A stretch of DNA of 48,533 bases from CAZGDB01 sp964524705 (GTDB lineage: Bacteria; Pseudomonadota; Gammaproteobacteria; Berkiellales; Berkiellaceae). The stretch is from contig CAZGDB010000010.1 of NCBI GenBank assembly GCA_964524705.1, forward strand, positions 1-48,533. The letters are read 5' to 3'. The position numbers and the translations under genes were made by a program. Each line of letters starts with the position of its first letter. Within the stretch, counting starts at the first letter, position 1. The notes below the pieces were generated by a model. The model was not told where the DNA came from. It made no database searches and saw nothing but the letters and a program-made list of their open reading frames with translations. Below, in pieces: positions 1 through 7,762 of the stretch.

Positions 1-94
1 CAATAGGTGTGCCTACTTATAAAATTAAGTATCTATCATGAATTCCAAACTGACAAGGTAATAAAGACTTTTTTTGTGGTGTTCCAATTTTAGT

Positions 95-769
95 TTAGGA
101 ACTCTCTACGATGAATTGTGAAATACCAAGCCCAGAACTAGATTCTAGATTGGATATTCTTTTAATCGTCATCGTAACCGTAATCGCTTGTTTATAATCG
201 GTGAGTGAGCTTTGGTAGGAGACTAACATCGGTAGTTTGATACGCCAGGTGTAAATGTCTTCAACATTACCTTCTGCTGTGATCTCAGCAGGACCGGTAG
301 CAATCGCAGAAACCACTAAACGTTTTTTTAATACCGCTTCTAAATTGTTCGATTCTGCGAGCGCTTGTAAAAAACGACGATAACCAGTAGCAGTAAAATT
401 AGCGCGGTTATATTGCAGCGCTTGTTTATAATTCATAAACGTAAAAGAGTAAGTAGAAATAGCTGCTTGGGTTGCCCAGCTTAAAATCTCTTCTTTTTTA
501 ATATGCGGTCTATCTAAAGGTGTAATCTCTAAGGCTCCGCCGTCTGCATTGGTAGGAAAATACTCAGGCGTCGGTTGTGTCTTTTGTAAATGCCAGGCAA
601 AGGCACCACATTCGATAATAATAAAAATCATGATGAGACACAGTAGTAAAATATTACGATGGCTTTCCGCATAAAAGGCATTACGCTCTAAAACAGCAGA
701 TAGGCCCGCATACTCTATTTCAGGAAGCGAGGGAGGAGCTACAGTTTCAGCAGTGGTAGTGTCTACCAT
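95..769 (-). CDS. dotI: Dot/Icm inner-membrane protein DotI (IcmL family)
   Basis: 224 aa, close to the usual size of the IcmL/DotI/TraM family. A cytoplasmic N-terminus is followed by one strong membrane segment at about residues 38-60 (LLLCLIMIFIIIECGAF) and then a periplasmic domain. The conserved N-terminal stretch LERNAFYAESHRNILL is typical of the family. In Legionella, DotI forms an inner-membrane complex with DotJ beside the core channel. The ATG follows an AAAGGT-type ribosome site, and the gene lies 34 nt downstream of icmT as the last visible gene of the leftward dotD-C-B-icmT-dotI operon. In Legionella this gene sits with icmK/icmE instead, so the neighbourhood is rearranged. It could be a paralogue of a second icmL elsewhere in the genome. 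Confidence 0.85.
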   Translation of the reverse strand: MVDTTTAETVAPPSLPEIEYAGLSAVLERNAFYAESHRNILLLCLIMIFIIIECGAFAWHLQKTQPTPEYFPTNADGGALEITPLDRPHIKKEEILSWATQAAISTYSFTFMNYKQALQYNRANFTATGYRRFLQALAESNNLEAVLKKRLVVSAIATGPAEITAEGNVEDIYTWRIKLPMLVSYQSSLTDYKQAITVTMTIKRISNLESSSGLGISQFIVESS

Positions 770-803
770 AATATACCTTTTAGACAGATTGTTGGTTCAA
801 TAA

Positions 804-1055
804 CTAAAATCTTGATTTCTTTTGTGGGCCGCCAATAAAATTAACGACCCAACGTTTAAAGATTAGCACCGTAAATCCAAAGCGCTGCAAAATACCAAAA
901 AATAGGGTACAGACAATCGCTAAGATAAAAGTATTCCAGGTTATGTGTAAGAAAAACAACAATAACGGAAATGTTGCAAAGGCATCTATCCCAAAAAACT
1001 TAGGAGTACGCGCTGAGTCGCGCCAATGGGCATTACTGGGATCACGTACCGCCAT
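804..1055 (-). CDS. icmT: Dot/Icm protein IcmT
   Basis: 83 aa, matching the short IcmT family (about 86 aa). The N-terminus contains WRDSARTPKFFG, followed by a hydrophobic central region (about residues 28-55) and a basic C-terminus. In Legionella, IcmT is a small membrane-associated protein needed for effector export and for escape from host cells. The start is supported by AAGGAG seven nt upstream. It lies 15 nt after dotB and is co-directional with it. In Legionella and Coxiella icmT normally precedes icmS; here the two are on opposite strands and separated by dotB-C-D. Confidence 0.88.
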   Translation of the reverse strand: MAVRDPSNAHWRDSARTPKFFGIDAFATFPLLLFFLHITWNTFILAIVCTLFFGILQRFGFTVLIFKRWVVNFIGGPQKKSRF

Positions 1056-1070
1056 AGTTACTCCTTTAGG

Positions 1071-2228
1071 TTAAGAGACAATCCCTAAATCACGATCTGC
1101 ACTGGCAGAACCAGCTGCAATCATACGATAGAGCTTGTCAGAAATAATACCACTTTCCAGTTTACGCTGAGCATCCACTAACATCGTTTGACCACGTTCT
1201 TTGAGTAACAAACGTGTCTTAGCAGCCAACATCTCAATAGGCGTGTCCACTAAAATATCTCGGATCTCTTCGTCAAACACTAAAAACTCGCGCAAGGCAC
1301 AGCGTTTCATATCTACGGTAGGCACCAATTTTTGCCAGACAACCAACCTAAGTGTTTCTAGAATATCTAGTGCACGACCATGACGTTCTTCAGCGGGGAA
1401 GGTGGAAATCATACGACGTACACAGTCGGCAACCCCGTTACTGTGTAAAGTAGTATAAACCGGGTGTCCTGTTAGCGCCGCATCAATCACCGCAGCAATC
1501 GTTTCTTGGTCACGTGCTTCACCCACGAGGATTAATCGGGGTTTACGACGTAAAGCATTACGTACGCCATCTGCGAAGGTGGGTAAATGCTTTGGAATCT
1601 CTGATTGTGAAATAATAGAAGTAGGAGCTTCAACTGCATCGTATACAAATTCTATTGGTGCTTCATAAGTTAAAACTTTACGGTGTGCTTCAGGGTCCTG
1701 AATAATGCTCTTAATAATCGAGGCTAAGAGTGTAGATTTACCAGAACCAGTAGAACCGGTTACAACAACGGTTCCTTGTTCAGGGGCAAAAGCAGCTGCA
1801 ATTTCAGGCTCTAGACCAAACGTAGATAAATCTGGCGGCTCACTGGGAATGGTACGCATTGTGATCTGAATACCATCATGTCCATCGACCTGACAACCAG
1901 TACCGTTTACACGGAAACGATAACGCTCAAATCGACTGGGTTTGATTTCATAATGGGTATCCACGTCACGGCCAGAAGCTACTTGTGTGGTTCCGTTAGG
2001 TCCATAAACAGCATTGAGCATATCTGAGACTTCAGCAGGAGACATTTTTCGGGCGGTAATATGCCTTAAACGCCCATGGACTTCAGCCAGAACACAGGCA
2101 TTTGTCTGTATAGTAATATCTGAGGTACCCAACTTTGTTGCATGTAATAACATGCGGTCCATCTCTTCAACAGTGAACCGAATAGGTTCATTGGGTAATA
2201 AAAATGATTCTGGAGCTTCATCGGCCAT
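1071..2228 (-). CDS. dotB: Dot/Icm secretion ATPase DotB (PilT/VirB11-like)
   Basis: 385 aa; Legionella DotB is 377 aa. It is the cytoplasmic hexameric ATPase that docks on the DotO base and energises the channel. An N-terminal domain is followed by a RecA-like core with Walker A GSTGSGKS (about residues 158-165), an Asp/acidic box around EAPIEF, a Walker B region LILVGEARD (about 232-240) and a His box TLHS (about 260). I chose the ATG at 2228 (MADEAPES), which overlaps the dotC stop as TAATG, rather than a TTG 24 nt upstream. Translational coupling with dotC is likely. All key ATPase residues are present. Confidence 0.95.
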   Translation of the reverse strand: MADEAPESFLLPNEPIRFTVEEMDRMLLHATKLGTSDITIQTNACVLAEVHGRLRHITARKMSPAEVSDMLNAVYGPNGTTQVASGRDVDTHYEIKPSRFERYRFRVNGTGCQVDGHDGIQITMRTIPSEPPDLSTFGLEPEIAAAFAPEQGTVVVTGSTGSGKSTLLASIIKSIIQDPEAHRKVLTYEAPIEFVYDAVEAPTSIISQSEIPKHLPTFADGVRNALRRKPRLILVGEARDQETIAAVIDAALTGHPVYTTLHSNGVADCVRRMISTFPAEERHGRALDILETLRLVVWQKLVPTVDMKRCALREFLVFDEEIRDILVDTPIEMLAAKTRLLLKERGQTMLVDAQRKLESGIISDKLYRMIAAGSASADRDLGIVS

Positions 2229-3019
2229 TATCGTGAGATCTCCGTTTTCCAATCGTTACCTTGAGCTTGTAGCGCAGGATGGGCTGTGATCTTAAGGACG
2301 CGATCATTCACGGCCATTTCACTACCACCACCTGTAATACCCATATCAACTTTAGCCACAAATGGTTGAGAAACCATATTTTGTGCCAGTAGAATTCTGT
2401 AGCGAATCATGCCGTTCATGTCTCTTTGTAAACGGCCAATATTTTCACTGAAGATATTGTCTGCTTGACGTAAGCCAGCTTGCCAGCCTTGATAGACGTA
2501 CTCTTGCCAGATCCCTTGTTCAGTACCATTACGTGGTAATAGGCTGCGATCGGGCGGGGCTGGGGTTTCATACTGCATAATTAAATAATCTTGCCAAATC
2601 GGTGCTGCCGTGACAAATCGTGCTTGGCTGTAAATATTATAAATTCTGTCAGAGAAGCGTAGGGCATCACCACTGGATTGTTCTAGGGTGTTGCGGGCTT
2701 CAATCAGCACAGGAGGTAGGACATTGTCATCGAGCATTAAAGGTGTAAAGTTAAAAATTCTATCTAGGGTGCGCTCTTGTGACATTAAGTATTTGTTAAT
2801 TTGCTTAGCACGAGAAGCCAGGCCGCCTCGAGCGCCAATACTTAAGGCAACATCTCGAAGGGCCGCAAAACGCATTTCACTGACTTCTTGTTTAGCGCTA
2901 TTGCCTTTTTGAAGGGCTGCTATCTGTTCTATATTGGTAGTATCCAGAATAGGCGTGTAGCGTTGACAGCCTGCCAGCCCCATTGCAAGTAATAATAATG
3001 CGGTTTTACATCGATGCAT
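2228..3019 (-). CDS. dotC: Dot/Icm outer-membrane lipoprotein DotC
   Basis: 263 aa. The lipoprotein signal peptide has lipobox LAGC at about residues 15-18, giving a mature N-terminal Cys. The mature part carries the DotC-family stretch MRFAALRDVALSIGARGGLA. In Legionella, DotC with DotD targets DotH to the outer membrane and builds the core-complex ring. The gene overlaps dotD by 14 nt upstream and touches dotB downstream. It is somewhat shorter than Legionella DotC (about 300 aa), with no sign of truncation. Confidence 0.93.
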   Translation of the reverse strand: MHRCKTALLLLAMGLAGCQRYTPILDTTNIEQIAALQKGNSAKQEVSEMRFAALRDVALSIGARGGLASRAKQINKYLMSQERTLDRIFNFTPLMLDDNVLPPVLIEARNTLEQSSGDALRFSDRIYNIYSQARFVTAAPIWQDYLIMQYETPAPPDRSLLPRNGTEQGIWQEYVYQGWQAGLRQADNIFSENIGRLQRDMNGMIRYRILLAQNMVSQPFVAKVDMGITGGGSEMAVNDRVLKITAHPALQAQGNDWKTEISR

Positions 3020-3491
3020 AACGTAACTCTATTACACGATTAGAGGGGTAGACCATGATATCGGCACGTTTACCAACTTGTAAATCTGCATCCTTGAGTA
3101 CTTGTGCTAAAGGAATGCCTTTGGCGGTTACGGATACTAAAATTGGTAAAGGTGGTTCTATGCCTAAAACTTTAAATTGATAATGTCCAAGATCTGCAAT
3201 CTTTTGGAGTAGGGGGGCAATAGGACCAGACCAATCTAAATTAACCGGTTGGCTCATGCCGCCTTGTAAGGACATCAGTTGTTCTATATCTAAAGCTTTG
3301 CGTTGTTGGACTTCTTGTGCTGCAGCCAGTTTGAGTAAAGATTTTTCAATCGATTGTGCTGCACCTAGTAATTGTGCTTGAGATTCTGCACTCACGGCAG
3401 ACATACTTTTGTCGGTGGGAGCAGAGGAGCAACCACTTACAAAGACAAGAAGTATAGTTGGTAAACTAAGCAACAACAATGGTTTTTTCAT
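3006..3491 (-). CDS. dotD: Dot/Icm outer-membrane lipoprotein DotD
   Basis: 161 aa from the chosen ATG; the family is about 160 aa. The start MKKPLLLLSLPTILLVFVSG gives a clean lipoprotein signal with lipobox VSGC, and GGAG lies 7 nt upstream. A longer reading from 3545 would add 18 residues but runs into the predicted promoter, so I rejected it. The C-terminal half (about residues 85-160) resembles the secretin N-domain fold known from the DotD structure. It is the first gene of the dotD-C-B-icmT-dotI operon and diverges from icmS. Confidence 0.92.
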   Translation of the reverse strand: MKKPLLLLSLPTILLVFVSGCSSAPTDKSMSAVSAESQAQLLGAAQSIEKSLLKLAAAQEVQQRKALDIEQLMSLQGGMSQPVNLDWSGPIAPLLQKIADLGHYQFKVLGIEPPLPILVSVTAKGIPLAQVLKDADLQVGKRADIMVYPSNRVIELRYASM

Positions 3492-3516
3492 AAATAATCT
3501 CCAGATCTCTATAATT

Positions 3517-3545
3517 GTTATACGTACTTTATCCAAAAATCGCAA
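3517..3545 (-). promoter_or_regulatory. Predicted sigma-70 promoter for the dotD operon
   Basis: Read on the minus strand, TTGCGA (3545-3540) is followed by a 17-nt spacer and TATAAC (3522-3517). This gives a 5' leader of about 20 nt before the dotD ATG at 3491. It is back-to-back with the icmS promoter in a 134-nt divergent region, which allows co-regulation. The match is by eye only. Confidence 0.5.
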
Positions 3546-3568
3546 GCTTTGAGAAAGTGTCGTATTAT

Positions 3569-3597
3569 TAGAAAAGTGGCGCGAGCACAGTTATGCT
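3569..3597 (+). promoter_or_regulatory. Predicted promoter for icmS-icmP-icmO
   Basis: TAGAAA (3569-3574), a 17-nt spacer and TATGCT (3592-3597) lie about 29 nt before the icmS ATG. The -10 and its flank, AGTTATGCT, recur exactly in front of icmW (23246-23254), which suggests a shared promoter element. The -35 is weak (4 of 6 matches), as would suit an activated promoter. Confidence 0.4.
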
Positions 3598-3625
3598 TGT
3601 AATAGATTAAAGGTAGGTCAATTGT

Positions 3626-3964
3626 ATGTCGATTTCGCAACAGCTGGGTCAGATCTCAGAACTTTTGAAATGCCAATTTACTTTGAGAAACCAACCTATC
3701 TCTATAGAACAGGTTTTTTTAGAAACAGGGTTATTGCCAGCGATGATGAGAAGAGCTGACCAACTAAGTTCCTTTTGTTTAGGGTATGGGCTAGGCTTAA
3801 GTTTTGAGGAAGCACCGGGTTCTATCTTGGGGATTAAAGTCAAATTTGATGATACAGTGGCTAATAGCTTACGTTTATTGTGTGCATTAGATGTATTAGT
3901 AGAATTGTATCATGCGGCACCCTCGCGTGAGGCTATTCCTCTAGATACGCTATTGGCTGGATAA
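3626..3964 (+). CDS. icmS: Dot/Icm effector chaperone IcmS
   Basis: 112 aa; Legionella IcmS is 114 aa. It is a small acidic cytoplasmic protein that pairs with IcmW (at 23297), binds effectors and docks on the C-terminal tail of DotL (5123-7660). The family pattern is visible: an N-terminal helix MSISQQLGQISELLKCQFTL, a central LGYGLGLSFEEAPGSILGIK and a C-terminal LDVLVELYHAAPSREAIPLD. AGGTAGG lies 8 nt upstream of the ATG. It is first in the icmS-icmP-icmO operon. icmR and icmQ, which normally follow icmS, are missing. Confidence 0.92.
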   Translation: MSISQQLGQISELLKCQFTLRNQPISIEQVFLETGLLPAMMRRADQLSSFCLGYGLGLSFEEAPGSILGIKVKFDDTVANSLRLLCALDVLVELYHAAPSREAIPLDTLLAG

Positions 3965-3974
3965 GGAGATCTGA

Positions 3975-5126
3975 ATGGGACAAGCAGCTGGAGGACAAGG
4001 AGATGATCGCAACTCCATGGAAATCCTGTGGATCATCTTTCTTATCTTCGCTATTGGGGCGGGGGTTTGGTATTTCTTTAGCGAACAACTGCAGACAGCC
4101 TTTCTTTTTGTAAGAGAGTGGGAGTTAGCAGCGGTTTCTTTTTTCTTACCTAACTATGAAGAGCTCTATCGTTATACACAAGGACTTTCTCCTTCCAGTG
4201 TGGATGCTAACTTAGCAACAGAGCTGAGTATTAAAGTAGGCAGCATTATTCGATGGCCTTTAGGGGCGATTACTTTGCTAGGTATGGCACATTTATTTTT
4301 TGGGCATTTAAACTTACGTTTTAATAAAGCCCATGACATGGAAAGCTTAACGAAACAAGAACAACGTAACTGGCCTCAAATTGCGCCAGTGGTAAAATTA
4401 GATTTAGTAAAACAAGATATTCATACGGGCCCTTGGGCTATGGCGATGACACCTTTACAGTTTGCAAAACATCATAAGGTGTTAAAAATTGAACGTATGC
4501 CTTCTAATAAAGCAGCTTGGAAAGCCGAAGCTGTGGGTAAGGCGACGGTGTTGCGTGAGCATGCCCAGCGGGTATTCTATTTACAGTTGGGGTCTTTATG
4601 GAAAGGGGTGAATCATTTACCCCCGCATACGAAGGCATTGTTTGCGGTTTTTGCCGCGCGTGCTGAGCATGATGTGGATACTGCGCGTGCGATGTTAACG
4701 CAATTGTCTCAGTCTTATGCAGAAGGCCGATTAGATTACGATGGGGTGGATGCTTTAATTAAAAAACACCAAGGTTCTAAAGTTGTGAAGCGTGTTTTAG
4801 ATAGACATGCTTATGTATTTACAGTCATGGCGTCTTTATTAGAATTGGCTCGTGTAGATGGGGTCTTAGCCTCTGCTGACTTTTTATGGGTTAAGCCGGT
4901 GGATAGACGGTTATGGTATACGCTTTCGTGTGTAGGGCGTCAGGTAGCTTATTCGGAAGTAGGTGGTATTTTTGCGCATTGGCATGCTGAACGTAATATG
5001 GGTAGACCTTTGGCGTATCCAGTCGTAGATGCTGCGGTGAATGCGTTAGAGCGTGCAATCGCAGGTATTTTATACGTATTGTCTGAAGAGGAAGAGAAAA
5101 CCTTAGCTGAAGGTGAGTCTACATGA
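3975..5126 (+). CDS. icmP: Dot/Icm coupling-complex protein DotM/IcmP
   Basis: 383 aa; the Legionella protein is 376 aa. It is the inner-membrane partner of DotL in the type IV coupling complex, whose cytoplasmic domain recognises acidic Glu-rich export signals in Legionella. Membrane segments are at about residues 18-40 and 90-110, followed by a long soluble domain. AAGGAG precedes the ATG by 7 nt. The next gene, icmO, begins within the stop codon (ATGA overlap), so the pair is translationally coupled. The 14 bases covering its ribosome site and ATG (3964-3977) recur exactly at 13667-13680. Confidence 0.92.
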   Translation: MGQAAGGQGDDRNSMEILWIIFLIFAIGAGVWYFFSEQLQTAFLFVREWELAAVSFFLPNYEELYRYTQGLSPSSVDANLATELSIKVGSIIRWPLGAITLLGMAHLFFGHLNLRFNKAHDMESLTKQEQRNWPQIAPVVKLDLVKQDIHTGPWAMAMTPLQFAKHHKVLKIERMPSNKAAWKAEAVGKATVLREHAQRVFYLQLGSLWKGVNHLPPHTKALFAVFAARAEHDVDTARAMLTQLSQSYAEGRLDYDGVDALIKKHQGSKVVKRVLDRHAYVFTVMASLLELARVDGVLASADFLWVKPVDRRLWYTLSCVGRQVAYSEVGGIFAHWHAERNMGRPLAYPVVDAAVNALERAIAGILYVLSEEEEKTLAEGEST

Positions 5127-7660
5127 AAAGTTTTAGAGGTCTAGAAGCCAAACATGAGCGCGGCGCCCGCGAGATGGCCCGTGACACCCGTCCCTTAGGG
5201 GTTCGGGTGGCAGAGTTTTTGTCGGATCCTAATTATGCGGTAATGATATTAGGGTGTTGTGCGGGAACTGGGATCGTGATGCCTTATATGGCAGATGTGA
5301 GCTTTTTGGTGGGGGCGTGTGAGTATCTTTTTGTGACCACACGGCGCGTGATGTTACCGATGAAGATGCCACTTATCAGTAAGAGCAAAGATTATAATGA
5401 TACGATTCCGGGAACAGATACCCCACGTAAGGCGGCGGGGATAGCCTTTTTAGGAAATGAACAAAATACTAAAAAAGAGCTGTGGGCGACGAATGATGAT
5501 ATGCGTACCCACTTGTTAATCTTTGGATCTACAGGTTCTGGTAAAACTGAAGGCTTGGTATCACTGGCCTTTAATTCCTTGGTGCAAGGCTCTGGCTTTA
5601 TTTATGTTGACGGTAAAGGGGATAACTCGCTGTATGCGAAAGTATTCTCAATGGTCCGTCGTATGGGTCGTGATGATGATTTATTGCTTGTGAACTTTAT
5701 GACCGGTGCTCGTGATATTATGGGCCCTCAAAAAACCCGTTTATCTAATACCATGAACCCATTTGCGTTGGGTTCTTCAGGTATGTTAAGTAACTTGGTT
5801 GTCTCTCTGATGGACTCTGGTGGGAGTGGAGAGGGTGGAGATATGTGGAAGGGACGTGCGATCTCTTTCGTAGAATCTATTTTAAAAGTTTTGGTGGCCA
5901 TGCGAGATGAAGGGCATATTTTATTAGATGCTAATACCATTCGTAATTATTTTGCTTTAGAAAAACTTGAACAAATTGTGGTGGATAAGCGTTTCCCGGT
6001 TTCAGATACACAAGCGGTGCCTTTGGATGCGTTGCCTTCGGTGGTTTTAGATCCTTTAAATAACTATTTAGGAAGCTTGCCGGGGTATAACCCTTCGCGT
6101 AAGGGTAACCAGGTTTCAGAAGTACGGGAACAGCATGGGTTTATTATCATGCAGTTGACCCGTATCTTTAACTCCTTGGCTGATACCTATGGGCATATTA
6201 TTAGAACCAACTTGGCAGAAGTGGACTTTAAGGATGTGGTTTTAAATCGCCGTATCATGGTTGTGTTATTGCCAGCATTAGAAAAGTCCGTAGAAGAGTT
6301 GTCCAACTTGGGTAAAGTGATTGTGGCCTCCTTAAAGGCGATGATGGCTTCTGGGTTAGGGGACCAAGTGGAAGGTACCTATAGAGATGTGATTCAACGT
6401 AAACCAACGACTTCTCCTAGTCCTTATGTATGTATCATGGATGAGTATGGGTATTATGCGGTAAAAGGGTTTGCGGTAGTGCCTGCACAGGCACGTTCCT
6501 TAGGGTTCTGTGCGATTTTCGCAGGGCAGGATTTACCGGCTTTCCAAAAAGCAGGTAAAGAAGAAGCAGCCTCTATTGGTGCGAATACAAATATTAAGAT
6601 TTGTATGAAGCTGGAAGATCCTGGTGAAACTTGGGACTTCTTTAACAAAACCGCTGGTGAAACTTATGCGACCAGTGCACAGAGCTTCCAGACAGATCCT
6701 GGTAGTTTTACGACCAACTATATGGACTCTCGGTCTGCGACAACAGAAAAACGACAACGTTTAGATTTATTAGATTTGAAAGACCAACGTGAAGGGGATG
6801 CCCATATCTTCTATCGTTCTAATATTATTCGAGCCCGTTTGTTCTATGCAAATCCTAAGCCCGTAAAAGAATTACAGGTAAACCAGTTATTATGTGTTGA
6901 AAAACCCAGTGATCTTGCATTAGTGACTTTAGATCGTAGATTACGTCGTTTTAACCAAGTCTATAATGACCCGTATTTTAGAATTTTACCGGGTGAGTCG
7001 AATGAAGATATTGATGTTGTCGCACAAGCCTTTGTAGATAATGAAGGGTTTCCTTATCACGAACAGGCAACGGCTGCTTTAGTGGCTTTATTAGAAAACG
7101 AACTGCGTCGTCAAAAACGTGTGACACCTTTTGAACTTGAAGAAGGTAGTACTGGTGAAGTTCATGCCTTTACCCGTGTGGTGTTATCCAAAATGGCGAC
7201 CAAGTTGGTGCCTCCTTATGAACATGCCGAGTTTAGTGAACCATTATTGCCACAAGTGAAGACCAGAGATGCGTTGATTCATATTGAGCGTATGTTAGGT
7301 AAACAAGAAGCAGAAGCGGTGACGGTTGCTGATAACTTGATGAAAGAAATTGTGAAATCCACCTACTATCCACCTGCCATTACTTTAGACCCTGACCCAC
7401 ATGGGGTTGCAGAAGCCATCCATGACTTTATAGATAGCCTCTTACTCAGTAACGCCCGTGCGGCCCGTTTGGCCAGCGAGCGTCCTTTAGGTATCATCAG
7501 TGAAGAAATGCTGGAAGATGCACTAGAAGAGGGTGAGGATGAGGAAGAAGAGGACAGCGATGAGGATGATGATGACGATCATGAGGATGATGCTGAAGAT
7601 CATGAGGGTGCTGAATCCTCAGAAGTAGATGACTCTGATACGGAAGATGAGTCTGATTAA
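5123..7660 (+). CDS. icmO: Dot/Icm coupling ATPase DotL/IcmO (VirD4/FtsK-like)
   Basis: 845 aa; Legionella DotL is 783 aa. It is the inner-membrane coupling ATPase that receives effectors. Two N-terminal membrane segments (about residues 38-75) precede a RecA-like domain with Walker A GSTGSGKT at 135-142 and a Walker B-type stretch VCIMDEYGYYAV (about 435-445). The C-terminal region after about residue 660 is where IcmS/IcmW and LvgA bind in Legionella. The last ~45 residues are an almost unbroken run of Asp and Glu, which is unusual and accounts for much of the extra length. The start is coupled to icmP by a 4-nt overlap. Confidence 0.95.
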   Translation: MKSFRGLEAKHERGAREMARDTRPLGVRVAEFLSDPNYAVMILGCCAGTGIVMPYMADVSFLVGACEYLFVTTRRVMLPMKMPLISKSKDYNDTIPGTDTPRKAAGIAFLGNEQNTKKELWATNDDMRTHLLIFGSTGSGKTEGLVSLAFNSLVQGSGFIYVDGKGDNSLYAKVFSMVRRMGRDDDLLLVNFMTGARDIMGPQKTRLSNTMNPFALGSSGMLSNLVVSLMDSGGSGEGGDMWKGRAISFVESILKVLVAMRDEGHILLDANTIRNYFALEKLEQIVVDKRFPVSDTQAVPLDALPSVVLDPLNNYLGSLPGYNPSRKGNQVSEVREQHGFIIMQLTRIFNSLADTYGHIIRTNLAEVDFKDVVLNRRIMVVLLPALEKSVEELSNLGKVIVASLKAMMASGLGDQVEGTYRDVIQRKPTTSPSPYVCIMDEYGYYAVKGFAVVPAQARSLGFCAIFAGQDLPAFQKAGKEEAASIGANTNIKICMKLEDPGETWDFFNKTAGETYATSAQSFQTDPGSFTTNYMDSRSATTEKRQRLDLLDLKDQREGDAHIFYRSNIIRARLFYANPKPVKELQVNQLLCVEKPSDLALVTLDRRLRRFNQVYNDPYFRILPGESNEDIDVVAQAFVDNEGFPYHEQATAALVALLENELRRQKRVTPFELEEGSTGEVHAFTRVVLSKMATKLVPPYEHAEFSEPLLPQVKTRDALIHIERMLGKQEAEAVTVADNLMKEIVKSTYYPPAITLDPDPHGVAEAIHDFIDSLLLSNARAARLASERPLGIISEEMLEDALEEGEDEEEEDSDEDDDDDHEDDAEDHEGAESSEVDDSDTEDESD

Positions 7661-7762
7661 GGCCTAATGTTGACCTAACTCCAATATCCAAAAGTAGAAC
7701 ACCTGGTTTTCTAGAGCTGTCTTATACTCACAATATAAGTAGTAGGAGAAAAGGGTGTAGGT

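Noticed and set aside
1..94. Possible gene at the left edge
   Set aside because: Only a 7-codon frame (MNSKLTR) and AT-rich sequence are visible; nothing can be supported before the window edge.
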